From Pseudoalteromonas xiamenensis (GTDB taxonomy: Bacteria; Pseudomonadota; Gammaproteobacteria; Enterobacterales; Alteromonadaceae): DNA of 64,000 bases. Within the stretch, counting starts at the first letter, position 1; each line of letters opens with the position of its first letter. The stretch is taken from NCBI RefSeq assembly GCF_042431545.1, contig NZ_JBHLYX010000002.1, one strand, 5' to 3'. A program made the position numbers and the translations under genes. The notes under the pieces are model-generated. The model did not search any database and had not been told where the DNA came from. It was given only the letters and a program-made list of their open reading frames with translations. This document shows, one piece after another, positions 42,353-52,579 of this stretch.

Positions 42353-43951
42353 GTGACTGTCATAGCAGTATTGATTGTCATCGCCGGATTGTTCATTTTA
42401 CTGTCCACATTAAAAGCGGCTCACAAAATTTGCCTTTTAAGTCGAGAATTGGGCTGGAAGGTTCTTTATGCATTAATTATCGGTTTTAGTGTGAGCTACA
42501 GCGTTTTTGTTGCCTATTTAATATCATCTCTCACAATAGACTGGGTCGATCTTGGTGTATCGGGCATTCTGTTTTTTGGCAGTGTATTTGTTTTACTCGT
42601 TATTCAGCTCAGTCTTCGGTCGTTGAAACGGGAAAAAGAGCGCACGGAATATGAAAAGAAATTAGCGGAACAGGACAGTTTGACTGGATTGCCGAATAGG
42701 GCGAGTTGCCTTTGCCAAATTAGTGAGTGGCTGGACAAGCACACGCCTTTTGCACTTTTACTGATTGATTTAAATAATTTCAAGGAAATCAATGATGCGT
42801 TAGGTCATTCGGTTGGTGACAAGCTTCTAAAGGAACTGGCTATTCGATTGTCTCAAGCCTTATTACCTAACAACGTACTTTATCGCATTGGTGGGGATGA
42901 GTTTGTGCTTCTGTGTAGTGCTCATGATGCAACAACGATCTATTCTCAAAACAATACATTTGTGAGCACACTTCATCATCCTTTTCACATTGAAGGCTAT
43001 GAGTTGAATGTTAATTACAGCGCAGGTGCTAGCCAGTATAACGGGGCGAAATCCAGTAGCATGGATTTGTTAAAAGAAGCGGATATTGCCATGTATCACG
43101 CTAAACACACACGGCAAAGTCTGGTTATTTTTAGTGAAGAATTAGGAGGCGAAGCTAAAAAGGAATTAATGACTTTGCAGATGTTGCAACATGCTTTGGC
43201 TAAAGACGAATTGTTGATTCATTACCAACCTGTTTATGATTTTGTGTCAGGCGATATAGTTGCTGTTGAGGCATTACTGCGATGGCCTCAGAAAGACGGT
43301 ACGTTACTTGCGGCGGAGCAGTTTATTAAAATGGCCCTACGTGCTGGTATTCTCAGACAAATAACGCCTTGGGTGCTTAATCGGGTGCACTTAGATTTGC
43401 CTGCACTACTGGGAGTTAAACCAAATATCAAAGTACACATCAATTTAAGTGCTTTTGACCTTCAATCAAACAAGATTGTGCATCATCTCGCTGAGCATCA
43501 GTCAGCCGAAGGCACGTTTTCTAGGCATATCGTGTTAGAAATTGCAGACAGTTTGCTCATCTTACATCCTGAGAGTGAAGAGTTAGTGAGAACGCTGAAT
43601 GAATTAGGATATGAAGTAAATATTGACGACTTCGCAACGGGCAATGGTGGACTTAGACATCTCATCAGTAAAGGATTATCCGGTATCAAGATGGACCCTG
43701 TCGTTTTTTCGCATTTATCGGATGACGATAAGAACACGCTGCTAGAGCTATGCGCTTCCATAGCGAAACGACTTGACGTGAAACTTGTCGCTAAGGGTAT
43801 TGAACGGGAAGAACAAATAGAAAAGCTAAAAAAAATCGGTATTTCACAGATGCAGGGATTTCATATTTGCGAACCTATGTCACTCAACAATTGCGTTACT
43901 TGGCTAAGTTCTCAGTCTGTTGTGAGCCAGTTACTACGCACAACAAAATAG
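42353..43951 (+). CDS. membrane GGDEF-EAL protein with altered EAL site
   Basis: 532 residues: three membrane helices in the first 90 residues, GGDEF domain (about 105-260) with intact motif GGDEF at 180-184 and DSLTGLPNR, then an EAL domain (about 275-525). No RxxD inhibitory site precedes GGDEF. In the EAL domain EAL (306-308), Asn364, Asp425-Asp426, Lys446 and the late Gln are present. The family Glu in LE(I/L)TES is Asp399, and the first Glu of AEGVE is Lys481. It is probably a diguanylate cyclase with a weak or dead phosphodiesterase. GTG start. Confidence 0.92.
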   Translation: MTVIAVLIVIAGLFILLSTLKAAHKICLLSRELGWKVLYALIIGFSVSYSVFVAYLISSLTIDWVDLGVSGILFFGSVFVLLVIQLSLRSLKREKERTEYEKKLAEQDSLTGLPNRASCLCQISEWLDKHTPFALLLIDLNNFKEINDALGHSVGDKLLKELAIRLSQALLPNNVLYRIGGDEFVLLCSAHDATTIYSQNNTFVSTLHHPFHIEGYELNVNYSAGASQYNGAKSSSMDLLKEADIAMYHAKHTRQSLVIFSEELGGEAKKELMTLQMLQHALAKDELLIHYQPVYDFVSGDIVAVEALLRWPQKDGTLLAAEQFIKMALRAGILRQITPWVLNRVHLDLPALLGVKPNIKVHINLSAFDLQSNKIVHHLAEHQSAEGTFSRHIVLEIADSLLILHPESEELVRTLNELGYEVNIDDFATGNGGLRHLISKGLSGIKMDPVVFSHLSDDDKNTLLELCASIAKRLDVKLVAKGIEREEQIEKLKKIGISQMQGFHICEPMSLNNCVTWLSSQSVVSQLLRTTK

Positions 43952-43961
43952 ACACTCGTAA

Positions 43962-43988
43962 AAAAGGCGCTTCAAAGAAGCGCCTTTT
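43962..43988. terminator. bidirectional terminator
   Basis: AAAAGGCGCTTC / GAAGCGCCTTTT arms with an AAA loop, between convergent genes. Confidence 0.9.
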
Positions 43989-44068
43989 AGATTCAATACG
44001 AGTAAAACGTCATTCGTTTACTAATGTTTAGCCAAACACATACGATTTACCGGTAAATTATTTAAGTA

Positions 44069-45886
44069 TTACCAGCCACATTGACGGTCTTTGTTTTGCT
44101 CGTCTAAGTAAGCTTTTAATGGAGCAAAATAGTCGAGAACGGCATTTGCGTCCATTTCGTTTGACCCCGTCAATTTCGCCAAAGCTTCTTGCCATGGGCG
44201 GCTTGAACCCATTGCTAACATCTCATTTAGTCGCTTGCCAGCTTCTTCAGAACCATAGACAGAACAGCGGTGAATTGATTCTTTATTGCCTGAAATGTCA
44301 CACATTGCTTTGTGGAACTGGAATTGCAGAATGTGCGCTAAGAAGTAACGAGTATAAGGAACATTACCTGGAACATGGTACTTGGCACCTGGATCAAAGT
44401 CCGCCTCAGTACGCGCGATTGGCGCAGTGATACCTTGGTATTTCTCACGCAGCTCCCACCAAGCTTGGTTATATTGCTCTGGCTTAATTTCGCCAGAGAA
44501 TACTTTCCAACGCCATTGATCTACAAGAAGACCAAATGGAATGAATGCAATTTTATCAAGAGCCATGCGCATTAATAGACCAATGTCTTTTGATTCGTCA
44601 GGTACTTTGTCCAATAAACCGATTTCTTTCAGATAACCAGGCGTGACAGATAGCGCTATGGTATCACCAATCGCTTCATGGAATCCGTCATTCGCGCTGT
44701 CTTGATAAAAGACAGGTAAGTTGTTGTAGGCGCGTTGATAGAAATTGTGTCCAAGCTCATGGTGAATAACAGCAAATTCTTCACCTGTGCGTTGAATACA
44801 CATTTTTATACGTAAATCGTCTTTAAAGTCGATATTCCAAGCCGACGCATGACATTGAACATCTCGGTCTCTCGGTTTGGTAAATAATGAGCGCTCCCAG
44901 AATGTTTCAGGAAGTGGTGCAAAACCCATCGAAGTAAAGAACTTCTCTGCGCCTTTGACCATCTTAATTTCATCATAATTATGGTCAGCAAGCAGTTCGG
45001 TTACGTCATAACCAGGGTCCGCATTTTCTGGCGCAACTAAATCGTAGATATTACCCCAAGTTTGAGCCCACATATTGCCTAGCAAATGAGCAGGGATAGG
45101 TTTATCTTGTGGCACTTTGTCTGTGCCATATTTTTCGCCCAATTTTGCACGAACATGACAATGAAGCGAATCGTAAAGTGGCTTAACTTGACCCCAAATG
45201 CGATCTAACTCTTTCGCAAAATCATCAGCTGGCATATCGTACTTAGAACGCCACATTGCGCCAGTATCTGCATAGCCGAGTTCTTTAGCACCTTCATTAG
45301 TCAGAACAACTTGCTCTTTGTAAAGGTCGCGCATTGGTTTCGACACTTCGCGCCAACCTTGCCACATATCAAGTAGCTCGTTGTAATCACGACTTGTTGC
45401 CATTTTAGCGGTCATATCACCAAGACTTAAACACTGGCCGTCGTCTTTACAGTATTTACCTTTGCCGTACATACCATCCAGTTCAGCAGCGAGTTCAGAA
45501 ACTCGAGCCGTTTTTACAGGATCTTGTGGAGCAGGGAGTGTTAGCGCCAGCTTTAAAATATCCAGCTTACGTCGGTTGTCGGCATTGAGCTCTAAACTAT
45601 CAAACTTTGCAGCTTCATTTGCCAAGCTTACGACTGCCTCAGTGAATTTTTGATTAGCTTGAGCAGCTAAATTAGCGGTGTCATGCGTGATAAAGTTTGC
45701 GTAAATCCACTGTGCTTGACCGCTTTCTACGTTCAAGTTAAGCAACTCAGTTTCAACTTTAGTTAAGAATTGTTCTGCGTCTTTTTCGGTAAGTGGGGCA
45801 GGGCTTGATACTTTTTCTTGTTGGCAGCCAGTTAAGGCTAAGGCACTTGCCACCATTAAAGCGCTTAGAGTGAGTTTCGTTTTCAT
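44069..45886 (-). CDS. M2 family peptidyl-dipeptidase (ACE-like) lipoprotein
   Basis: Zinc dicarboxypeptidase related to angiotensin-converting enzyme. 605 residues from the ATG at 45886: lipobox ALTGC with Cys21, so it is likely anchored in the outer membrane facing the periplasm. The zinc motif HHELGHNFY has ligands His376 and His380, and the third ligand Glu404 lies in DGFHEAIGD, exactly 24 residues on, as in ACE. The frame also opens at a GTG at 45898. Monocistronic. It probably works in peptide use together with secreted proteases. Confidence 0.94.
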   Translation of the reverse strand: MKTKLTLSALMVASALALTGCQQEKVSSPAPLTEKDAEQFLTKVETELLNLNVESGQAQWIYANFITHDTANLAAQANQKFTEAVVSLANEAAKFDSLELNADNRRKLDILKLALTLPAPQDPVKTARVSELAAELDGMYGKGKYCKDDGQCLSLGDMTAKMATSRDYNELLDMWQGWREVSKPMRDLYKEQVVLTNEGAKELGYADTGAMWRSKYDMPADDFAKELDRIWGQVKPLYDSLHCHVRAKLGEKYGTDKVPQDKPIPAHLLGNMWAQTWGNIYDLVAPENADPGYDVTELLADHNYDEIKMVKGAEKFFTSMGFAPLPETFWERSLFTKPRDRDVQCHASAWNIDFKDDLRIKMCIQRTGEEFAVIHHELGHNFYQRAYNNLPVFYQDSANDGFHEAIGDTIALSVTPGYLKEIGLLDKVPDESKDIGLLMRMALDKIAFIPFGLLVDQWRWKVFSGEIKPEQYNQAWWELREKYQGITAPIARTEADFDPGAKYHVPGNVPYTRYFLAHILQFQFHKAMCDISGNKESIHRCSVYGSEEAGKRLNEMLAMGSSRPWQEALAKLTGSNEMDANAVLDYFAPLKAYLDEQNKDRQCGW

Positions 45887-46050
45887 CGTCACGTTCACTT
45901 GTTGTTATTGGAACAGTCATGATAGCAGGGCATGAAGTAGGGAACAATTGCCATGCGTTGGACCGCACTTGGTAATGGCAATGAGATTAAACTAGCGTAT
46001 TGAATTTATGACATTTTGAACCATACTTTTAGCAGTTATTACCAAGGAAC

Positions 46051-48324
46051 ATGAGTATGAGTTGGTTCATTTTTATCGTGGCAGTCATTGTGATAATGCT
46101 GCTGGTGAAGGACATTCGATATAGCTTAGTTTCAAAGCCCGTTATGAAGTTTTTTAAAAAAGCACTTCCACCGCTATCCCAAACTGAGCAAGAGGCTATG
46201 GAGGCGGGTGATGTTTGGTGGGATGCGGATTTGTTTTCAGGTCGTCCTAATTGGTCAAAACTGCATTCTTATCCAAAACCAGCCTTGAGCGAGCGTGAAA
46301 AAGCGTTTATTGATAATGAGCTAGAAACGTTGCTCGCCATGCTTGATGAAGCGCAAATCGCGAAGAATATGGACCTGCCAAAAAATGTCTGGAAATTTAT
46401 AAAAGAAAAAGGTTTCTTTTCATTCATCATTCCAGAAAGTTATGGTGGTTTACAATTTTCAGCCCAAGCAAACTCCTATATTGTCTCTAAAATTGCAAGC
46501 AAAAGCCTGTCAGCCGCGGTCACTGTCATGGTACCAAATAGTTTAGGCCCAGCAGAGCTGTTACTACATTACGGGACTCACGAACAACAAGAGCAATGGC
46601 TACCAAAACTGGCAACAGGCGAAGCAATACCTTGTTTCGCGTTGACAGGTCCCGAAGCCGGTTCGGATGCTGGTGGTATCCCCGATTTTGGTATTGTCTG
46701 TAAACAAACAATTGATGGGCAAGAGGTGTTGGGACTGTCACTCACATGGGACAAACGCTACATTACGCTCGCACCAGTGGCGACGGTATTGGGTCTTGCG
46801 TTCAAAGTTAAGGACCCCGATCGATTACTTGGAACCAACGTTGACTTGGGGATTACCTGTGCGCTGATTCCAACCGATCATCCAGGTGTAGAGATAGGTA
46901 AGCGGCATAATCCTCTTAATTTGGGATTTTTAAACGGGACCACATCTGGCAAAGATGTCTTCATCCCGCTCGATTGGGTCATTGGCGGTGACAAGGGTAT
47001 AGGAAGAGGGTGGCGAATGCTTGTATCTTGTTTAAGTGCAGGTCGAGGCATATCGTTACCTGCATTGAGTGCAGGAACGGCACACCTTTGTACACGAATG
47101 ACCACGGCTTATGCTCAAGTACGGACGCAATTTAGTCAACCTATAGGTGCATTTGAAGGCATTCAATCGGCGTTGGCCCAAATGATTGCAGATACCTACA
47201 CGATTGAAGCGGCTCGTAATTTTACGGCAATTGCAATCGACATGAAATATAGTCCCGCAGTGACGACCGCTATCGCGAAATACCACATGACCGAGATGGC
47301 CAGAAATTGTGTTAACCATGCTCTCGATATTCATGCTGGTAAGGGGATCCAAATGGGCCCGAGTAACTACCTCGCGCGAAATTACATGGGGATCCCAATT
47401 TCAATAACGGTTGAGGGGGCTAACATTCTAACTCGTAACCTAATGATTTTTGGTCAAGGTGCTACACGTTGTCACCCTTATGTTTTGAAGGAAATGCAAA
47501 TTGTTGCGATGGCCGATGAGGAGTTAGCTCTCAAAGAATTTGACGCCACGCTAATGGCGCATGTTCAATTCACGGCGCTAAATGCGTTCAATGCGCTCGG
47601 TATGGCGCTTACCGGGTCTCGTTTAGTGCAAGTGAAGTTAAGTGGTCAAACACGGCGTTACTATCAAGATTTAACTCGGCTCAGTAAAGCGTTGGCGTTC
47701 GTCAGTGATATTGCCATGTTAACACTTGGCGGAGAGTTAAAACGAAAGGAAATGCTTTCTGCGCGATTAGGGGATGCCCTGAGTCATCTTTATTTAGCTT
47801 CATGTATTTTAAAGAAATTCGCTGATGATGGGCATCAGCATGGTGATTTGCCTCTGGTTCAGTACGGACTGGAAAAGCAACTGTTTTTGTGTGCCAAAGC
47901 GCTGGAAGAGTTTTGCGATAATTTTAATGTTAGTGTGGTAGGTCCAATGCTTAAAACCTGGATTTTCCCGTTTGGCAATAAATTCCGTCAACCGTCAGAT
48001 GACCTAGCGAAAGACGTTTGTCATGCTCTTTCAACCCCAAATGTTGTTCGTGAACGCGTCGGGTTTTTGTGCTATATCGATGAAAAAGGCGCAACAGGTA
48101 TTATGGAAGAAGCATTTTCAATGAAGCATGAACTTCGAAGCACAATTAAAGAAGTCAATGCGTTAAGAAAACAACATACTGATTGGAAGAAGCTTCCTTG
48201 GCATGAACTGTTAGAGAAAGCGCGGCGTGGTGACTACATCGGCGAAGATCAGTATCAAAAGCTATTGAGACTAGAGGAAATACGTAAGCAAGCTATTGGT
48301 GTGGATGCGTTTTCGAAGCTGTAA
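46051..48324 (+). CDS. fadE: acyl-CoA dehydrogenase FadE
   Basis: First step of fatty-acid beta-oxidation. 757 residues, slightly shorter than the E. coli enzyme. An N-terminal hydrophobic segment (about 4-22) may anchor it to the membrane. The acyl-CoA dehydrogenase core follows (about 75-480; PESYGGLQFSA, ALTGPEAGSDAGG, HAGKGIQMGPSN), with the DUF1974 C-terminal domain (about 480-757). ATG with AAGGAAC upstream. I see no obvious FadR or PsrA box in the 150 bases before it. Confidence 0.95.
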   Translation: MSMSWFIFIVAVIVIMLLVKDIRYSLVSKPVMKFFKKALPPLSQTEQEAMEAGDVWWDADLFSGRPNWSKLHSYPKPALSEREKAFIDNELETLLAMLDEAQIAKNMDLPKNVWKFIKEKGFFSFIIPESYGGLQFSAQANSYIVSKIASKSLSAAVTVMVPNSLGPAELLLHYGTHEQQEQWLPKLATGEAIPCFALTGPEAGSDAGGIPDFGIVCKQTIDGQEVLGLSLTWDKRYITLAPVATVLGLAFKVKDPDRLLGTNVDLGITCALIPTDHPGVEIGKRHNPLNLGFLNGTTSGKDVFIPLDWVIGGDKGIGRGWRMLVSCLSAGRGISLPALSAGTAHLCTRMTTAYAQVRTQFSQPIGAFEGIQSALAQMIADTYTIEAARNFTAIAIDMKYSPAVTTAIAKYHMTEMARNCVNHALDIHAGKGIQMGPSNYLARNYMGIPISITVEGANILTRNLMIFGQGATRCHPYVLKEMQIVAMADEELALKEFDATLMAHVQFTALNAFNALGMALTGSRLVQVKLSGQTRRYYQDLTRLSKALAFVSDIAMLTLGGELKRKEMLSARLGDALSHLYLASCILKKFADDGHQHGDLPLVQYGLEKQLFLCAKALEEFCDNFNVSVVGPMLKTWIFPFGNKFRQPSDDLAKDVCHALSTPNVVRERVGFLCYIDEKGATGIMEEAFSMKHELRSTIKEVNALRKQHTDWKKLPWHELLEKARRGDYIGEDQYQKLLRLEEIRKQAIGVDAFSKL

Positions 48325-48335
48325 TCCACAGAGGA

Positions 48336-48376
48336 TTGGTATGGTTTTCAAAGACTGTTCTTGGCAACCATACCAA
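48336..48376. terminator. inverted repeat between fadE and a convergent lipoprotein gene
   Basis: Perfect 11-bp arms TTGGTATGGTT (48336-48346) and AACCATACCAA (48366-48376), with a 19-base loop and no long T tract. Likely a weak terminator. Confidence 0.45.
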
Positions 48377-48385
48377 CTAATTATC

Positions 48386-48823
48386 TTAACGTGCGTAAGG
48401 GTCGTAAATAATCTTATCGACGTACCAAACGCCTTTTTTACGTAACATTTTGACACTGCGCATGTCGTCAACTTTTTTACCTTGCCAGTTACCAGTAAAG
48501 ATCAAATTGACCGTTGACTCATCGCCGTAAACCTCTCGAAGACTTTCGTTGGTCATGTCGACTTCAATGGTCACGTCGTCATATTGCAAATTAAGTAAAT
48601 TTCGACTGAATTGAGACGCGGTTCCGTAAGAGCGCATGATCCTTGCCATTTTGGGTGTTGAGAATTCGATTGCCGCATTGAGGTTATGTTTATTATATAA
48701 AGCATCGAAAAATAACACAGCATTGTAACTCGGCGCATTTTTATCACCGCTTGCTGCATCGTCACCACCACCGCATCCTACGAATGCAAAAACAGCAATT
48801 AATGCTAAAAGAAAGTTTTTCAT
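48386..48823 (-). CDS. small lipoprotein of unknown function
   Basis: 145 residues: lipobox AFVGC with Cys17 followed by Gly-Gly-Gly-Asp, then a domain of about 115 residues. The pattern (YNAVLFFDALYNKHNLNAAIEF near the start, KKGVWYVDKIIYDPY at the end) resembles NTF2-like/DUF4878-type lipoproteins. I do not recognise the exact family. It lies downstream of cysK but behind the cysK terminator. Confidence 0.75.
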   Translation of the reverse strand: MKNFLLALIAVFAFVGCGGGDDAASGDKNAPSYNAVLFFDALYNKHNLNAAIEFSTPKMARIMRSYGTASQFSRNLLNLQYDDVTIEVDMTNESLREVYGDESTVNLIFTGNWQGKKVDDMRSVKMLRKKGVWYVDKIIYDPYAR

Positions 48824-48892
48824 AGTACGTACTTCTATTTCCTTAACAGCTTTTAGTTTGTAACGATTGTAGCTAGATGTAAAGGAACAAAC

Positions 48893-48918
48893 AAAAAAAG
48901 GGGCTATGCCCCTTTTTT
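48893..48918 (-). terminator. cysK terminator
   Basis: AAAAAAAGGGGC / GCCCCTTTTTT hairpin with T runs on both sides; it ends cysK on the minus strand. Confidence 0.9.
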
Positions 48919-48945
48919 GTTTAATTACCTGTATTTTTGTACAAC

Positions 48946-49914
48946 CTATTGCACTAATTCTTGATCCGTAAATTCGTCAGCGAAAAGTGGGCTAGACAGA
49001 TAACGCTCGGTTGCACTTGGTAAAATGACGACGATATTTTTGTCTGCATTTTCAGGGCGCTCTGCAATACGCTTTGCTGCAACAACGGCTGCACCAGAAG
49101 AAATACCAACAAGAATACCTTCGTCTTTCATGAGTTGATGTGCCATTGCGATTGCATCTTCATTTGATACTTTCTCAGTACCATCAATTAACTCTAAATC
49201 TAAGTTACCAGGAATAAAGCCAGCACCGATGCCTTGGATCTTATGTGGGCCTGGTTTAACTTCTTCACCAGCAAGCGTTTGGCTGATAACAGGTGAGTCG
49301 ACTGGTTCAACAGCAATAGATTTTACGGCTAAGCCTTTTTCATTTTTTAGATAACGGCTAACACCTGTGATTGTACCGCCTGTGCCCACACCGGCTACAA
49401 AGAAGTCAACTTTTCCATCCATCGCGTCGAAGATCTCTGGACCAGTTGTTTCAAAGTGAATTTTCGGGTTTGCTGGGTTTTCAAATTGTTGCAACATAAC
49501 AAACTTGCTTGGCTCAGCGTCGGCAATTTCACGTGCTTTTTCAATAGCGCCTTTCATACCTTTAGCGCCTTCAGTTAATACTAAATTTGCGCCAAGTGCT
49601 TTTAGCAATTTACGACGCTCCAAGCTCATTGTGTTCGGCATAGTTAGGGTCAGTTTATAGCCTCTCGAAGCGGCTACAAAAGCGAGCGCAATACCCGTAT
49701 TACCAGACGTGGGTTCGATGATTTCTTTGCCTTCAGTAAGCAAACCTGATTTTTCCGCTTCCCAAATCATAGAAGCACCAATACGACATTTAACGCTAAA
49801 GCTTGGATTGCGAGATTCAACTTTCGCGTAAACGTTACCACCGGTGACGCGGTTTAGTTTTACAATAGGAGTGTTGCCAATAGTGAGGCTGTTATCTGCA
49901 AATATTTTAGACAT
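48946..49914 (-). CDS. cysK: cysteine synthase A
   Basis: Makes cysteine from O-acetylserine and sulfide. 322 residues, fold-type II PLP enzyme. PLP lysine Lys42 lies in NPSFSVKCRIGASM, the substrate loop is TSGNTGIAL, and the phosphate-binding loop is GVGTGGTITG. The Ser near the C-terminus (ILPSATERYLSS) matches the PLP ring-binding serine. The start is supported by AAGGGACC. Monocistronic. Confidence 0.96.
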   Translation of the reverse strand: MSKIFADNSLTIGNTPIVKLNRVTGGNVYAKVESRNPSFSVKCRIGASMIWEAEKSGLLTEGKEIIEPTSGNTGIALAFVAASRGYKLTLTMPNTMSLERRKLLKALGANLVLTEGAKGMKGAIEKAREIADAEPSKFVMLQQFENPANPKIHFETTGPEIFDAMDGKVDFFVAGVGTGGTITGVSRYLKNEKGLAVKSIAVEPVDSPVISQTLAGEEVKPGPHKIQGIGAGFIPGNLDLELIDGTEKVSNEDAIAMAHQLMKDEGILVGISSGAAVVAAKRIAERPENADKNIVVILPSATERYLSSPLFADEFTDQELVQ

Positions 49915-49987
49915 CTTGGTCCCTTCATGCGTTAAAAACGTTGTTACGATGACACTTTAGCTTGGATATGAAAAAAAAGAAGGAAGT

Positions 49988-50025
49988 AATGGCTATAAGT
50001 TATATCAAATAGGCTTATAGCCATT
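49988..50025 (-). terminator. terminator-like hairpin after the DUF5916 gene
   Basis: Perfect 12-bp arms AATGGCTATAAG (49988-49999) and CTTATAGCCATT (50014-50025). Read on the minus strand they lie 28 bases after the DUF5916 stop and are followed by a T-rich tract (TTCTTTTTTTT). Being upstream of cysK, it could also take part in cysK regulation. Confidence 0.55.
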
Positions 50026-50052
50026 AGGCATAAAAAATCGACTAGTTATGCA

Positions 50053-52371
50053 TTATAACAACCACGCATAGCTAAATTTTGCAAACACTGAGCGTGTATC
50101 TTTTGTTATTTTTCCTAGGTCGTCATCTTCAAATCCACTGTCCCCAAAGCCCGCAAAGAATACGGTTTGTGGGTTTAGTTTATAACTATAAAGAAGTTGA
50201 GTCGTGAAGGCTTTGTAGGTTGCATCAACACTTTCAATATAGTTCGCCTGATTACGTTGAATGTCTGTGTAAATTATAGCAAGTCGCAGATAGCTGTAGA
50301 CGTCAAACTGATAGGTAAAGCGGACATCGCTGAGATTCGCCGTATACACTTCATTTCCATCGGCATTGAGTTTTTCATAGATGTGTTGAAGTTTAAATTC
50401 GAAATGCTGGCCAATATTCAAGTTAATGTTTGGACGCGCATAAAAATAATCACCGACTCGATTATTAGCAAGATCAACGCGATTTCCTGTACGCATGTTG
50501 ATGCTCGCAAAGACACCAGCAAGAGGCTTAAATTCTAAATATGTCCATAGCGTATTTTCCGAAAATAACTGCGTATTTCCATCGATGACTAAACTCGCCG
50601 CGTTATTCCGAAGGGCGGTACGATTACGTTGTTCAATACCCACGGAAATTTGACTTTGCATAGGGCCTTCGACAACAAATTCCGTTTGAATTTCTTTCTC
50701 TAATAGTTCGCCGTCGTCATTATGCGTGATGTCCCAATCGGTATACCATCGCGCTCGGTTCCACCACGATTGTTCATCGCCATACCAGCGCATTTCACCA
50801 CCGACAAGAAACTTGTTAAAGTCGATTTGGTCAACAAAGCCTAAGTCGGCTCGGTAGCCTTGTTGGCGAGCGTTATAGCTCGAGAACACACTCCAATATT
50901 TCGTAAAGTGATCATAGGAAAGTAAATAGGCTGAACCGCTTATCGATTTATCGATTACTCGAAGCACGCTTTCGTTGTAATCACAGTCCTCAAAACGCAC
51001 ACAGGCATCTTGTGGTGGCGTACAGGTGTCTCCGTCACACAGCTCATTGATAAAGTCATCGCTGTATTGTGTTTGAGAATGCATGAACTGAGCTTTGAAC
51101 GTGTCATTTTCAGTTGGTTGATATTTACTGTCGATACTCACTAACTTATTTTCATAGTCATCACTTTGGCGCAAGGTAGAGGTTGAACCTACAGACAGCT
51201 TTGAATTCAAGTCATAGCGGTATCGCAGAGCAGCGTTATCGCTTTTTTGCGATAAGCTTACAACACTAGATCCTAAGTTTCCGGGTATAAGCACATTTAA
51301 ATAACTGTCATTTGCGACAAACGCAGCGAAGGTATGTCCTTGTTTACTTCCTGTGACTTTGATGCCGTAATCCGGTGTGGCAATGTTTCGAGTGTGAATG
51401 AGATTTTGGAAAGACGAGAAATAGTCATTGTTTTCTAAGAAGAAGCTACGCTGCTCAGGATAAAACAAGCTAAAGCTATTGTTGACGTTAAGCTGGCCAC
51501 TGTCCGCTTCTACTTGGGAAAAGTCAGGATTTAAAGTCGCATTTAATGTAACGTCAGGCGTAATTGCCCACTTCAAATCGACGCTTGGTTCATAAAATTC
51601 ATCGCTTTCCCAAGGTTCAGTGATGCCATCATCGATATCCCTGGTTTCCGTTTTACCTGCCACAAAACTCGGAATGACGGCGATATTGTTGCCTTGTTTC
51701 GCTTTTTCGAAACCGTCATACGCAGGCATTTGGCAAATCCAACAGGTGTTAGCATGATCTAACGTCATGCTGGATAAACGCAAACGTTCGTTTCTTGGAT
51801 AGAAGCGAACAAATTCCATGGCCATGGTTTTTATGTCGGCATTGTCATCAAAATTGAGTACGCGAAAAGGGATCTCGATTTCTACGGTATACCCGTCATC
51901 ATGAATTACCCCAACGCTATCCCAAATTCCATTCCAAGCGCTGCTTTCGGTTTTACTTAATTCGTTTTCGATAGAGTCCATTTGTACACCAAATGGGTTA
52001 ACGAAAAACTGATATGCGATGCGCCCACTATTATAGGTGTCTATTTTTAGCCCAACGAGATCATCATTCCACGCTTGGTCACGATCTCGATAGAAAGCTC
52101 GAATGTGTTCGGGTGATGGGTCTTTTGCCTCAAATCCTATAAAAAGCGACTCACCATCCTCATATACGTAGGCGGTGGTGTCTACTGGACTTGCCAAATT
52201 ATCATGAGGCCAAGAGATGTTATTGATGGATATTTTTTTCGCGTTCTGCCAATGCGCTTCATCTAGCTTGCCATCAATTTTAGCTTTTGCATTTATGTAT
52301 GGCATATTTTGATTCGCGAAGACGCCAGTCGGCAGAGACAACAATAGGGCGCAGGAGAGAGATTTATACAT
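50053..52371 (-). CDS. DUF5916 outer-membrane protein with CBM9-like domain
   Basis: 772 residues: signal peptide (about 1-19), a carbohydrate-binding family 9-like beta-sandwich (about 22-215; KIDGKLDEAHWQNA and FVNPFGVQMDS), then DUF5916, which by its alternating aromatic/polar strands and terminal Trp-rich strand (FAKFSYAWLL) is probably a beta-barrel in the outer membrane. Extracellular loops contain Cys-rich acidic segments (DGDTCTPPQDAC). Function unknown; the family is common in marine Gammaproteobacteria and Bacteroidota. Confidence 0.87.
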   Translation of the reverse strand: MYKSLSCALLLSLPTGVFANQNMPYINAKAKIDGKLDEAHWQNAKKISINNISWPHDNLASPVDTTAYVYEDGESLFIGFEAKDPSPEHIRAFYRDRDQAWNDDLVGLKIDTYNSGRIAYQFFVNPFGVQMDSIENELSKTESSAWNGIWDSVGVIHDDGYTVEIEIPFRVLNFDDNADIKTMAMEFVRFYPRNERLRLSSMTLDHANTCWICQMPAYDGFEKAKQGNNIAVIPSFVAGKTETRDIDDGITEPWESDEFYEPSVDLKWAITPDVTLNATLNPDFSQVEADSGQLNVNNSFSLFYPEQRSFFLENNDYFSSFQNLIHTRNIATPDYGIKVTGSKQGHTFAAFVANDSYLNVLIPGNLGSSVVSLSQKSDNAALRYRYDLNSKLSVGSTSTLRQSDDYENKLVSIDSKYQPTENDTFKAQFMHSQTQYSDDFINELCDGDTCTPPQDACVRFEDCDYNESVLRVIDKSISGSAYLLSYDHFTKYWSVFSSYNARQQGYRADLGFVDQIDFNKFLVGGEMRWYGDEQSWWNRARWYTDWDITHNDDGELLEKEIQTEFVVEGPMQSQISVGIEQRNRTALRNNAASLVIDGNTQLFSENTLWTYLEFKPLAGVFASINMRTGNRVDLANNRVGDYFYARPNINLNIGQHFEFKLQHIYEKLNADGNEVYTANLSDVRFTYQFDVYSYLRLAIIYTDIQRNQANYIESVDATYKAFTTQLLYSYKLNPQTVFFAGFGDSGFEDDDLGKITKDTRSVFAKFSYAWLL

Positions 52372-52579
52372 TTTTTTGGTAACTTAGTTATTATGACGAT
52401 AGGTTAACGGTATTCACATTAATGCACAAATTAACCTCGTTAAATAAACAAATTTAGGCGATTAAATCTACAGTGCGAATGTGACGTTACAACCGTGTTA
52501 GAACGATAAAGCGCAAACACGAGCAATCGAACGTAAAACGTGATAAAAAGTCGGCTTCGTTCAACGTTTGAGAATTATA

